54,633 nt of DNA, taken from contig NZ_NFHZ01000019.1 in the NCBI RefSeq assembly GCF_002161555.1, forward strand, positions 1 through 54,633. The letters are read 5' to 3'. Position numbers and translations under genes: made by a program. This DNA is from Barnesiella sp. An55 (GTDB lineage: Bacteria > Bacteroidota > Bacteroidia > Bacteroidales > Barnesiellaceae). Shown piece by piece: positions 25,711 through 35,000 of this stretch (its first letter is position 1; each line of letters starts with the position of its first letter). A model generated the notes under the pieces. It was not told where the DNA came from. It was given only the letters and a program-made list of their open reading frames with translations, and made no database searches.

Positions 25711-26982
25711 ATGCTTACACTAAGTGTCATTAAAGAGAATCCCGAAGAGGTGATACGCCGGTTGGCTATCAAGCAATTCGACGGGCGAGAGGCCATAACC
25801 CGGGTACTCGAACTGGATAAAATACGTCGCGCTTCGCAAGCCGAGCTCGATGGCAAACTGGCCGAACTCAAGCGGTTGGCTGCTCAAACCGGACAATTGA
25901 TGAAAGCCGGTAAAAAAGAGGAAGCCGAGGCTGTGAAGGCCCAGACGGCTGCCCTGAAAGAATCGACAAAGGCTCTTGAGGATTCGATGGTATCGGCCGA
26001 GAAAGAGATTACCGATATTTTGTTGACAGTCCCCAACCTGCCTTATGCCGGTGTGCCCGAGGGTCGTACCGCCGCCGATAACATTGTCGAGAAGACTGGT
26101 GGTGTCATGCCCAATCTGCCTGAGGATGCACTGCCCCACTGGGAGTTGGCCAAGAAATATGACTTGATCGACTTTGAACTGGGTGTGAAGATTACCGGTG
26201 CCGGTTTCCCCGTTTACAAGGGTAAGGGTGCCCGGTTGCAACGTGCCTTGATTTCGTTTTTCCTCGATGCTGCCCGCGAGGCCGGATACCTCGAGATACA
26301 ACCTCCCTATGTGGTAAATGCCGCATCGGGTTACGGAACGGGACAATTGCCCGATAAAGAGGGTCAGATGTACCACTGCAACGAGGATGACCTCTACCTG
26401 ATTCCTACCGCCGAGGTACCGGTGACCAACCTCTACCGCGATGTGATTTTCAATGAGAGCGATCTGCCCATCAAGAATACGGCCTATTCGGCCTGCTTCC
26501 GTCGCGAAGCCGGCTCATACGGCAAGGACGTGCGTGGCTTGAACCGTCTGCACCAGTTCGACAAGGTGGAGATTGTGCAAATACAGCACCCCGACCACTC
26601 CTACGAGGCTCTCGAGGAGATGAAAGATCATGTGCAGAGTCTGGTAGAGCGCCTCGAATTGCCTTGGCACATTCTGCGTCTGTGTGGCGGCGATATGAGT
26701 TTCACCTCGGCCATTACGTTCGACTTCGAGGTATTCTCGGCCGCTCAGAAACGCTGGCTCGAGGTTAGCTCGGTATCCAACTTCGAGAGCTACCAGGCCA
26801 ACCGTCTGCACTGTCGTTATCGTGGTGCCGACAAGAAGATGCACCTGTGCCACACCCTCAACGGTAGTGCATTGGCTTTGCCTCGTATTGTCGCTGCATT
26901 GCTCGAGAACAACCAAACCCCCGAAGGTATCAAGATTCCTAAAGTGCTGGTACCTTACTGCGGTTTCGATATCATCGACTGA
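25711..26982 (+). CDS. serS: Seryl-tRNA synthetase
   Basis: This class II aminoacyl-tRNA synthetase charges tRNA-Ser. The 423-residue protein has an N-terminal coiled-coil arm (about residues 30-105, rich in K, E and A) that grips the tRNA. A catalytic core follows with motif 1 (GYLEIQPPYVVN), motif 2 (YSACFRREAGSYGKDVRGLNRLHQF) and motif 3 (ALALPRIVAALLEN). It also has the serine-binding TAEVPVTN segment. All motifs are intact and length is normal. The gene ends 20 bases before a perfect hairpin terminator at 27003-27034. Confidence 0.97.
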   Translation: MLTLSVIKENPEEVIRRLAIKQFDGREAITRVLELDKIRRASQAELDGKLAELKRLAAQTGQLMKAGKKEEAEAVKAQTAALKESTKALEDSMVSAEKEITDILLTVPNLPYAGVPEGRTAADNIVEKTGGVMPNLPEDALPHWELAKKYDLIDFELGVKITGAGFPVYKGKGARLQRALISFFLDAAREAGYLEIQPPYVVNAASGYGTGQLPDKEGQMYHCNEDDLYLIPTAEVPVTNLYRDVIFNESDLPIKNTAYSACFRREAGSYGKDVRGLNRLHQFDKVEIVQIQHPDHSYEALEEMKDHVQSLVERLELPWHILRLCGGDMSFTSAITFDFEVFSAAQKRWLEVSSVSNFESYQANRLHCRYRGADKKMHLCHTLNGSALALPRIVAALLENNQTPEGIKIPKVLVPYCGFDIID

Positions 26983-27002
26983 TCGAGAAATACCTATATA
27001 TG

Positions 27003-27034
27003 AACAGGGGCTGCCCATGCGGGCAGCCCCTGTT
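27003..27034. terminator. Bidirectional hairpin terminator after serS
   Basis: The perfect 14-bp arms 27003-27016 and 27021-27034 (core CAGGGGCTGCCC) enclose the loop ATGC. They lie between the converging serS and LPP20 lipoprotein genes, so one hairpin serves both. A near twin lies at 35832-35863. Confidence 0.85.
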
Positions 27035-27070
27035 GCTTTGTTATACGTTAAGTCCCCTGTGGAATCGAGA

Positions 27071-27610
27071 TTATTGTACGCCCGACTTAGCAATCGTTTC
27101 GTCGGCTACTTTGTCAAATTGAGCCTGTTGGTAGTCGAGTTTCAGTTTCTCGTCTTCCAGAATGGCTTTCTCGATGGCATCGGTGATTTCTGTTTTGGAG
27201 AGACCTACCGAGATGTAAGCTCTGTATTTACCGTCGGCGGTGCGCACGATGCGGTCGCATACGATTGTCGAACCCGAAAGAGTCTGTTTGGTGATAAGTT
27301 GCAGACGCTCTTCGGTCTTTTCGTTCAGTTCGGTGTTGATATCATTGCGGTAGCGTTTGGAGAAGTTTTCTACGGCGGTCGAGATCGACGATGCGATAGA
27401 GGCACGAGCCGAGTTCACGGCTTTGTCCTTGGCCATTTGCATATCGGTACTCTCGGCCGTGGCATTGGCATAGAAATACTCTTCGCTGGTGAGGAAGTGG
27501 CACAGTTGTTCAACCTCCTGCTCGCCGCTATTGGCCGCTTGTTTGGTCGATGAACATGATGCCAGCGATATCACGCCCAGTGATATCAGTAACAGTTTGA
27601 TTGCTTTCAT
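27071..27610 (-). CDS. LPP20-family lipoprotein
   Basis: The product is a 179-residue lipoprotein. With the start at 27610, a signal peptide of 18 residues ends in the lipobox LASC19. The mature part reads as an LPP20-like domain: MAKDKAVNSARASIASSISTAVENFSKRY and DRIVRTADGKYRAYISVGLSKTEI. LPP20 domains occur in FlgP and related outer-membrane assembly lipoproteins. It is the last gene of a four-gene minus-strand unit of exported proteins, 40 bases after its neighbour, and is followed by the terminator at 27003-27034. The likely location is the inner leaflet of the outer membrane. The function is unknown. Confidence 0.8.
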   Translation of the reverse strand: MKAIKLLLISLGVISLASCSSTKQAANSGEQEVEQLCHFLTSEEYFYANATAESTDMQMAKDKAVNSARASIASSISTAVENFSKRYRNDINTELNEKTEERLQLITKQTLSGSTIVCDRIVRTADGKYRAYISVGLSKTEITDAIEKAILEDEKLKLDYQQAQFDKVADETIAKSGVQ

Positions 27611-27650
27611 TTTCAATAAAGTTTTAGTGTTAATAATGATGTGAATGTGT

Positions 27651-29075
27651 CTATTCTATGATTTCGGGCATCGACGTGTCGTCGTCGGCTTCGTTGTCAA
27701 TCGCGTTGCTGTTTTGTTGAGCTTTGCGGGAGAAGTGAGCGTTTTTCAAGTTGCGTTCGAGCATGGGCCGCAGTTCCTTGAACAGGTCGCGTTGCACGGT
27801 GGCCTGTATCTTGGAGTTGGAGCTGTTGACCGGGAGCAGCGAACGGACGTCTTGTGGCCCGAAGTTGGCAACGGTGTTGCCTGTACTCAAATCGATAATG
27901 GAGATGTTGCAGGAGGCGAAAACCTCGATGAGGTCATACATCTCGCTCGGGATGATACCGCCTTTGCGAATCGACGAGTTGACAGTGACCGAGAGGTCGG
28001 CGCTGTCTTTCTCGTGAACGATATCGAAGTAGTCGTTCAGGTAGCTCGAGATGTTGTTCGACAGTCCCGATATGCGGTTGTCCTGAGTATAGAGTATCGC
28101 TTTGAGAGGCGCTTGCTCGACCACTACAGGCAACTTGATGACCGGGATGTGGTCAAACAGGTCGGCCGTCAACCGCTTCATGTAGTCGGTGTTGAATTTT
28201 GCAGGAGCCGATACATCGACCCGCAACTCAATCTCTTGGTAGGGCTGTTTCGAGGTGACATTGGTGATGGTGAGCGTGGCTGTCCCGTTGCTTTGGGTCT
28301 TGGCGTCGAGCGACACTGAGCCTTCGCCAATCGAGAAGCGAGCTTTCAAGGGGATGCCTATTGCGGGCGTCCCGTTTGATAGCACTTCGATTTGTGCCAG
28401 AGTGGCCTCTTTGCTGAAGGCCTGGGCCGTAATCTTCTGCGGGGTGGTGAGAATCGACAGGTCGGCAAAGAGAGCCTTGAGCGAATTGTATAGCTCGATG
28501 CCGATATCGATGGTGCGACCCTGATGATCGACCGTGAGATGGCGGTTGGCATAGGCTTCGACCGATGCAAGCCCCGACAGGTAGAGGTCCATGGCGTCGG
28601 TGAGACGGCCCGAGTCTTCGGCCTGGACGCCTTTTACCCAATAGTCATAGGCTCGGGTGGTGGCTTCGGACAGACGCTTTTGCATCAGCAGTTCATACTC
28701 TTTCTTGTTCAGTCGATAATATACCCAGTACCGTTCACCGTCGTTGTAACTATCGACCAGTTCGTGTCCTTCGAGTTGAGCGATGGCCGTGCTCTTGATG
28801 TCCTGGTTGAACGACTCGCTATACACGCTGTTGATATCCTGTTGATTGAGCAGCGACGTGCTTTCGATTTCGATGTTGATTTCGCCGATGAGGTCGCCCA
28901 GCGCCTTGTCGCGGGCTACTTGCTGGAAATTGTTCTCGGTAACCAATGCCGAGCTAATGCCTATATAATAGTCGTTGTCGATGGGCTTGGCTTTGACCCA
29001 TGCCGGTGTAGTGCCGGCAAAGGTCGCAACCATCCCGATAAACAAGGATATAGATGATACGAGAATACGTTTCAT
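27651..29075 (-). CDS. Exported LPP20-like/CsgG-like multidomain protein, unknown function
   Basis: The product is a 474-residue periplasmic or surface protein. After a signal peptide (about 1-20, ending ATFAG) comes an LPP20-like domain (TPAWVKAKPIDNDYYIGISSA, then a conserved A-rich helix). A helical segment with an AxxYWxxGxxAEDSGR motif follows. An Ig-like beta module (about 230-310, IPLKARFSIGEGSVSLDAKT) comes next. Last is a C-terminal alpha/beta module (SYLNDYFDIVHEKDSADLSVTV, ASCNISIIDLSTGNTV) that resembles the CsgG/TolB-N fold. The ATG at 29075 lies two bases after the upstream gene's stop. Domain calls are by eye and could be wrong in detail. Confidence 0.7.
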   Translation of the reverse strand: MKRILVSSISLFIGMVATFAGTTPAWVKAKPIDNDYYIGISSALVTENNFQQVARDKALGDLIGEINIEIESTSLLNQQDINSVYSESFNQDIKSTAIAQLEGHELVDSYNDGERYWVYYRLNKKEYELLMQKRLSEATTRAYDYWVKGVQAEDSGRLTDAMDLYLSGLASVEAYANRHLTVDHQGRTIDIGIELYNSLKALFADLSILTTPQKITAQAFSKEATLAQIEVLSNGTPAIGIPLKARFSIGEGSVSLDAKTQSNGTATLTITNVTSKQPYQEIELRVDVSAPAKFNTDYMKRLTADLFDHIPVIKLPVVVEQAPLKAILYTQDNRISGLSNNISSYLNDYFDIVHEKDSADLSVTVNSSIRKGGIIPSEMYDLIEVFASCNISIIDLSTGNTVANFGPQDVRSLLPVNSSNSKIQATVQRDLFKELRPMLERNLKNAHFSRKAQQNSNAIDNEADDDTSMPEIIE

Positions 29076-29077
29076 GG

Positions 29078-30343
29078 TCAATCGTCTATGGTTATGTAAA
29101 TGGTATTACCGTCGAGCCGGTTGGAGGCGTTGATACCCTGTTTCTTCAGGTAGCGGGTGAGGCGTACGGCAAAGTCGTTGGCATCTTGCAGCGCCCCGTT
29201 TTCGTCTTTGTTGGGAATTTGTACGCTATCGAGAATCAGCAGCACATCGGTTTTGCCTTGTTGGTGGAATCGTCCGCCGACGGCATTTTTGCGAACCCAC
29301 GAGCGTATGTAGTCCGAGATGCCAAAGCCCGCCGTTCCCACCTCGTCGTCGAGGGTCTTGTAGGATGTGCCGGCGATGCTTACGCGCAGGGTAACGGACG
29401 TACCCCGATCGATACTCTTGGCCAGACTCTCAACTACCTCGCCGATGAACTCTTCGGAGACCTTGTGTATGGCTCCTACGCACAGACGGTCGAATGTGGT
29501 CGAGCCCGAGAAGGATGAGTTTTTGGTAGAGAGCAGGTTACCTGTGGCGGTTTCGTAGGCCTTGAGGGCGAGCGATACGCTGCCTTTTGAGCCGGTCATC
29601 CGCTTGGTGATATCGACACTCACATAGATGTCGGCGCCGCTGCTTCGAATGAGTTGGGCGTCGAACGTGTTGGCATTGTCATATTCAAATTCGTTGGAGC
29701 GGAGGGCGGCATTGTAGCGGGCCTCGAAGTCGATGGTGGTGACACCTATCTCGCGGAACTCTTCCTGCACCTTGCTGATGGCGATACGCTTGTCGGCATC
29801 GCTCGAGAGAATCTCTTTGTAGCTTTCGCCGTCCTGTTTGTAGGGAACCACCATGATAGTGGGGTTGATACCGCTGTCCGATACCTCTTCGGCACTCATC
29901 TCCGAAGCCTCGGGAGCCCGCAGGTCGTTTTGCAGCAGGTCGCGGTCAAAGGCATCCTTGTAGAGTTGCACGGTGACGGTGACCTCCCACAACCCGAGGT
30001 AGTTTTTCTTGGGTTTGGGGTCGTCGAGAGCCTTGGCAAACACGGCATATCGGTTGTTGTCGTAGAGGCGTGTAAAGTAATAGGAGTGAGCCGTGCGGTC
30101 TGCTTCCTTCAGGATGGGTTTGCCGTTGTCCACTCCCTGGATACCGGCAAACAAATAGGTGTCGATAGCCGATTTTACGGCCATCGGGATGGCTTGTTTC
30201 TTCTCGGTCGAAGTGGCGGTGGACTTCAGGGTTATGGTAGGTCCCTCACCCCCGAGGTATATGACATCCCTTGAAAAGTAATCTTCTGCATGTAGAGCCA
30301 CCATTGAGGTGAGAAGCAGGAGTAACCATGTAATTCTTTTCAT
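29078..30343 (-). CDS. DUF6175-like exported protein with CsgG/TolB-N-like core
   Basis: The product is a 421-residue exported protein with a signal peptide (residues 1-19, ending VALHA). The first part (AIPMAVKSAIDTYLFAGIQGVDNGKPIL) and the region PTIMVVPYKQDGESYKEILSSDADKRIAISKVQEEF fit what I recall as DUF6175. The middle has the CsgG/FlgO-type plan: a conserved strand, a long helix, V-T-T-I-D-F, then SSGADIYVSVDITKRM and LKAYETATGNLLSTKNSSF. A final domain (about 340-421) is separate. It is the second gene of the four-gene unit; its stop is two bases before the next start. The function is unknown. Confidence 0.7.
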   Translation of the reverse strand: MKRITWLLLLLTSMVALHAEDYFSRDVIYLGGEGPTITLKSTATSTEKKQAIPMAVKSAIDTYLFAGIQGVDNGKPILKEADRTAHSYYFTRLYDNNRYAVFAKALDDPKPKKNYLGLWEVTVTVQLYKDAFDRDLLQNDLRAPEASEMSAEEVSDSGINPTIMVVPYKQDGESYKEILSSDADKRIAISKVQEEFREIGVTTIDFEARYNAALRSNEFEYDNANTFDAQLIRSSGADIYVSVDITKRMTGSKGSVSLALKAYETATGNLLSTKNSSFSGSTTFDRLCVGAIHKVSEEFIGEVVESLAKSIDRGTSVTLRVSIAGTSYKTLDDEVGTAGFGISDYIRSWVRKNAVGGRFHQQGKTDVLLILDSVQIPNKDENGALQDANDFAVRLTRYLKKQGINASNRLDGNTIYITIDD

Positions 30344-30369
30344 TAGACCTGTGATAAATGGTTATTACC

Positions 30370-30405
30370 CGTTAAGGGTGAGATTGTCATATCTCACCCT
30401 TAACG
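30370..30405 (-). terminator. Perfect 15-bp hairpin inside the four-gene operon
   Basis: The arms 30370-30384 and 30391-30405 are perfectly complementary around a 6-base loop. They lie between the stop of the first gene (30426) and the start of the second (30343). No T-run follows on the minus strand, so it is more likely an attenuator or an mRNA-stabilising stem than a full stop. It would let the first gene be expressed above the rest. Confidence 0.65.
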
Positions 30406-30425
30406 AGATAAGTAAAATAGAGATC

Positions 30426-31202
30426 TTAGAGACCAAAAATATTGGTGTTTACTTTGGTGACAACCGTTACGGCGTCGGGGGTTTCGAGCATGGCTTTTTG
30501 AATTTCCTTACCCTCTTTGGTTACTTTGCAGAGCGAGATGTCGGCACCTTCTACCGATTCTACCTTGATTTCGCCGATTACTTTGTTGATGGTGCGGCCA
30601 CCGATTGTCTTCTCAACACGTACATCGAGTTTCTGGCCTTTGAGGATTCCGTCTTCGCTGCCGAGCGAGATATAAACTTTCTTGGCGGCATCTTTCTTCA
30701 CTTCGGCTACTTCGATGACGGTACCGTAGGATTTGAATACCTCGTCCACGAAGTCGGGAATTTGGGCGTCGATGAAGTCAACGGCCGAGTTGACGGCGTC
30801 GAGTTTGGTATAGAATGTCGAGAAGAGTGTCGAGCTTGTGGCTTCGAATGTTTTATTGGCAATGATTTCGTTGTCGCTGATGCGAGTAACTTTCAATTGA
30901 TAGTTGATTTTGGCCGAGTAGGTGGTACCCTTGTCGTTGCGCCCCGTGGTGTAGGTGATGGAGACTACTTGTCCGTCGAGCGTGTAGTCGGCTTCGGCAC
31001 CGTCGTCGGTAGCACTGTCGAGCACTTTGACACGGCCTTTGTTGTTGATGCCTTCCATAACTTTGTTGCGTACAGAGTTGCAATAAGTCTGGCTGACAGA
31101 GGTGCTGTGGGTGAACGGTTTTACAAGTACACTTTCGCGAGCGGCGTAGGTTGAAAGAGAAAACAGAGCCAATACCACTAACAATAATACGTTTTTCATC
31201 AT
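30426..31202 (-). CDS. Exported CsgG/FlgO-like protein with FlgT-C-like tail
   Basis: The product is a 258-residue exported protein starting at 31202 (MMKNVLLLVVLALFSLSTYAA is the signal region). The mature N-terminal domain follows the CsgG/FlgO/TolB-N plan: VLVKPFTHSTSVSQTYCNSV, a helix, VKVLDS, then ADYTLDGQVVSITYTTGR and YQLKVTRISDNEII. The C-terminal part (KKVYISLGSEDGILKGQKLDV, GEIKVESVEGADISLCKV) resembles the small beta barrel at the end of FlgT. Both halves suggest an outer-membrane assembly role. It is the first gene of the four-gene unit. The assignment is by pattern, not alignment. Confidence 0.7.
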   Translation of the reverse strand: MMKNVLLLVVLALFSLSTYAARESVLVKPFTHSTSVSQTYCNSVRNKVMEGINNKGRVKVLDSATDDGAEADYTLDGQVVSITYTTGRNDKGTTYSAKINYQLKVTRISDNEIIANKTFEATSSTLFSTFYTKLDAVNSAVDFIDAQIPDFVDEVFKSYGTVIEVAEVKKDAAKKVYISLGSEDGILKGQKLDVRVEKTIGGRTINKVIGEIKVESVEGADISLCKVTKEGKEIQKAMLETPDAVTVVTKVNTNIFGL

Positions 31203-31261
31203 GTGAAGAATTTTGTGCGTCTTGAAAGGTCCCCCCTCTTTCAATAAAATATATTATCCCT

Positions 31262-31552
31262 ATAAAAACAAAAGACGTGGGAGTCTGTACCTGTTACTCG
31301 TCCCACAATCCTAGGCTCTCGCATTGCCATTCCTGTCGGGACTCGCAACACAGAAACCCACGCCGATATGTATATAGTATCTGAAAAATCCGATACCATA
31401 ACATATCAGCCGGGCATCTACTGTTGCTCTCTCTTGGACAGGTGATGAATTTGCGAGATTCAGGATTGTCAAGATCAATAGCGCAAAGTAAACGCCTTTT
31501 GATATGTTAGCCCCCTTCTGGCCGGATTGAAATCAATCGGCACAGTGGCAAT
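31262..31552 (-). ncRNA. Candidate structured non-coding RNA, about 290 nt
   Basis: On the minus strand a full promoter (31559-31589) is followed by about 290 bases with no credible reading frame, ending in a large stem and a T-rich run (rc of 31262-31275). The terminal element pairs 31276-31281 (CGTGGG) with 31357-31362 (CCCACG). Inside it are TCTGT/ACAGA and GTCCC/GGGAC pairings. A second long-range stem pairs 31400-31408 with 31500-31508 (9 bp, perfect). A small hairpin GTATC/GATAC lies between. I considered tmRNA, RNase P RNA and SRP RNA and saw none of their core sequences. A Bacteroidales-1 or 6S-type RNA remains possible. It lies upstream of the exported-protein operon. Confidence 0.5.
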
Positions 31553-31558
31553 TCATGG

Positions 31559-31589
31559 CAAAAGTATAAATAAAAATTAAAGAATCAAA
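31559..31589 (-). promoter_or_regulatory. Promoter of the candidate ncRNA
   Basis: On the minus strand TTTG (31586-31589) and TACTTTTG (31559-31566) are separated by exactly 19 bases. No coding gene starts within 350 bases downstream, which is why an RNA product is proposed. The gap between 31203 and 32010 holds this promoter, the ncRNA candidate, the rnhA remnant, and the upstream region of the GH84 gene. Confidence 0.65.
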
Positions 31590-31692
31590 TAATTCGCTAT
31601 ATAAATTTAGAGCCTCGCACAGTCCTTTTCATCCCTGTTCTTTTTGATTGTGAGGCTCATATCAGGCTTTTTGGGGAGGCTTTTCGGGAGCC

Positions 31693-31809
31693 TTATTTGC
31701 GGCCGAAGTTGGCTGGAATCTCTCTCCATTTTCCGGCTTTCCACCTGATGATGGGATTGGTATAGGTGTGGGTTTGCAACCAGCGTTCGGTCCGGGCGAT
31801 GAGATCGAA
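31693..31809 (-). pseudogene. Remnant of a second rnhA 3' end
   Basis: These 117 bases align without gaps to the last 39 codons (stop included) of the rnhA gene at 35895-36011. By hand alignment about 97 of 117 positions match, and the peptide differs at about 8 of 38 residues (for example ...TYTNPIIRWKAGKWREIPA). The frame is open and ends in its own TAA. The rest of the gene is missing. The remnant and the intact gene have the same orientation and bracket the GH84 gene, so the segment between was probably placed by recombination with related DNA. Confidence 0.85.
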
Positions 31810-32010
31810 CTGCTCATCATGGTGTCAAAAAAATTATCGAAGTTATTACCCATATAAAATAATTCATTAACTTTGGCTTCAGTGATTATAGCGGACTTTA
31901 CTCATATAGCTTTGGCTATCAATATAATATAAGTGTAATAATTCTGCTGATCATCAAATTTGCAGATATATGTAACTGGCTAATACATGTTAACCTAATT
32001 CTATAATCCA

Positions 32011-35000
32011 ATGAGAAAAATCTTATTACTAATTGCATGTTTGATTGGTATGACTGTGGTTAATGCCCAGACCTATTCCATTTATCCTATCCCCCAGCGG
32101 GTTACCGAGGGTAGTGGTACGGTGGAGCTGACGCAGACCATCAACGTGGTGTGCGGCTCTGGCATTGGCCATGTGACCAAGGAACGTATTCAGGAGGTGC
32201 TGGAGGAGGCTGGCTACGTCTGCCAACTGGGTGAGTCGGCTTCGTCCGAGTTGACCAATCTGTATGTGGGCGTGGCTGGTTCTGGCGACGTGGCAGATAC
32301 CTATGCCACGAGTCAAGGTGTCTCCAAGGAGGTGTTCACCGAGGCGCCTAACCGTTTTGACGCTCATGTGATGCAGATTGCCGACGGTAATATTGTGGTG
32401 CTGGGCAATGGCGAGCGTTCGGAATACTATGCCTTCGCCACTCTGGAGCAGATTCTGGAGCAGGCCGCAGGGGCTGCGCTGCACGAGGTGACTTATGAGG
32501 ATTACTCACACTGCCAGTGGCGTGGTGCAATCGAGGGATTCTATGGCAATCCTTATTCGGTGGATGCTCACTGCAGTCTGTTCGAGTTCTTCAAACGTTT
32601 CAAGATGAACGTCTTCATCTATGCTCCCAAGATGGACCCTTATCACTTGGGCTATTGGACCGAGGAGTATCCGACAGAGATCAGTGAAGAGCAACGTCGC
32701 ATGGGATGGATTACTCAAGATGACGTGCGCCGCATGGCCGAGACCGCCCGTGCTTGCAATGTGCACTTTGTTTGGGCAGCCCATCCGGGGCTTGCTCCCG
32801 GCGGTCAAGTGTCGATGGATTTCTCCAGCACGGCGACGGTGAATGAAGGTGTCGAGCTGCTGATGCAGAAATATCACCACATGTATGACCTTGGCGTGCG
32901 TGCTTTCAGTGTATGTATCGACGACATGGAGCGCAATCCGTCGGCGCAGATGCAGGCGCATTTGCCAGACCAGACGCAGAAGCGGCTGAAGGAGGAATTT
33001 CCCAGCCAGGCCGAGGACGAGAAGATAGCTCCCCTTTTCTATGTTCCTGCGACATACGCTCTGATGTATTCAGGAGCGGCTTCTTATTTGAGTCAGATGG
33101 CAAGTGTTGACAAAGACGTAGTCATCGGCTTTACCGGTTATGCCGTGTGTGGCGACCTTGACAAGAAGGACTGTGATGCGATGGCGGGCTACATAGGGCG
33201 CAACCCGTTGTTCTGGTGGAACGCGACGGTCAACGACAACAACGACGACCGCCTCTATATGCGTGAACTCACGGCTCACTATGCCCTCGTTCCCGAGAAG
33301 GGAGGCATCGGCACGTTAGGCGGTGTCATCCTCAACCCCGAGAAGCAGTCGCAGGCTGCCAAGGTGGGCCTGTTCGGTTTGGCAGATTATTGCTGGAATC
33401 CCGATCAGTTTGACGTGATGCAGAACTGGAACGACTGTTTCGACTACCTCGCCAAGGCTGGCGATATGGAGACGGCCAAGCAGATGCGACTGTTTGCCCG
33501 CTATACGGATGCCATCTATGAGGATCAGGAGATTATTGACCTCTACGAGGCATTTAAGACAAAATATAGCGAAGGGAACTTCCCCACAGAGGGCTCTGCC
33601 ATTCGTGAGGAGATGGCCCGGTTGCAAACCGCTTGTGAATATATCGAGACCGTGATGGCAAACAGTGACAACATCGACTACCGCTTGTTTGCCACCGATG
33701 TCAAGGCATGGTGTGCAAAGTTGAAGGCTTACGCTATCCTCATTCAGAAGTCGCTCGACCTGCTCGAGAACGGTGACTCGATGAGTCGCTCCGAGTCTTG
33801 GTCGTCGTTTGCGAGCATCATTTCGCTCTACACGGGTTTGGGTATCGAGCCGCAGTACTTTATCTCCGAACTTGAGGGTTACGGCACCGACTCGCATGTG
33901 GTGAGCTATGAGGTGCATCCTGCCAACTCCTACACTCGGCCGTTTGTGGACTATCTGTATGAGACGCTGGGCGCTAAACTTCCCGGTGACTGGCCGGAAC
34001 CCGAGCAACCGCAAGTTGTCACCAACTTGGACCCGGCGGTATTCAACCTGACCGTGACGGATGCCGCAGCCACCCTCACGGGGTTGAGTGGTGTCGAGTT
34101 GGCCGACGGCGATTATGTGGGTCTCTACCTGGGATCGATTGAGAAGGTATCGGTGGACGAGATGACTTTGCCAGAAGGCGTGACCCTGGAGACTTCGATC
34201 AATGGTAAGATATGGACTCCTGCCACTTTGCCCATGTCGTCGCAGAATGCGGCTTACGTTCGTCTGATTCGCAGCAGTACCGACGGCGAGGCTGGTGCGC
34301 TCGATTTTGATGTGTTGACAGTATCTTTCTCGTCGGGTTCAGTCGTCGTACCTACCCCCACAATTTCGTCCAACCTGAAGGTTTACACCGATGGCAATGT
34401 CTCTTATCCTCTCAATCTGGCTGTCGATGGCAATACCGAAACTTTCTTCTGGAGTGGTGAAAACACAGCAAAGGGTCATTACATTCAACTTGACTATGGC
34501 GATGTTTTCTCCATCGACAATGTTACCCTCGTCTTTACAGGCAAGGATATCCTTTCCGGAACGGCAGATATCCAACTCTCGACCGATGCAAACGATTGGA
34601 CTACCATAGCTCAATACAGCCACGGAAGCCTGGTCAATAATCGTTATACTTGTGCCGCCAATGGTGCCAACGCTCGTTATGTGCGACTGATGGTGACTAG
34701 TGTCGAGGGGTCGTTCTGGTTGCAGTTGGCCGAATTCTCCTGCTCCGTGGCGGGTGCCGTAGCCGAGATAGGCACACCCACACCCAGTACTTCGCTTGGT
34801 ACCTACCAGACCTACAATATCGGCAATATCGTGGACGGTAACCCCAGTACGCACTTCTGGAGCAACACCGAGCCGCAGGTGGGCGATTGGTTGCAACTCG
34901 AGTATGCCGAGCCTCATTCGATCTTTGAGATAACGGTTACCTTCATGGAGAACGACCAGCTCATCGGTAGTGGAGAGTTCCAGGTGTCGTTGGACGGGAA

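Noticed and set aside
31262-31552. Identification of the structured RNA as tmRNA, RNase P RNA or SRP RNA
   Set aside because: No tag-peptide frame or CCA-type end, no RNase P core words, and no SRP tetraloop region could be found, so it is left as an unnamed candidate.
31662-31853. Small proline-rich minus-strand frame upstream of the GH84 gene
   Set aside because: It is the rnhA remnant read in a different frame; the true remnant frame matches rnhA at protein level.
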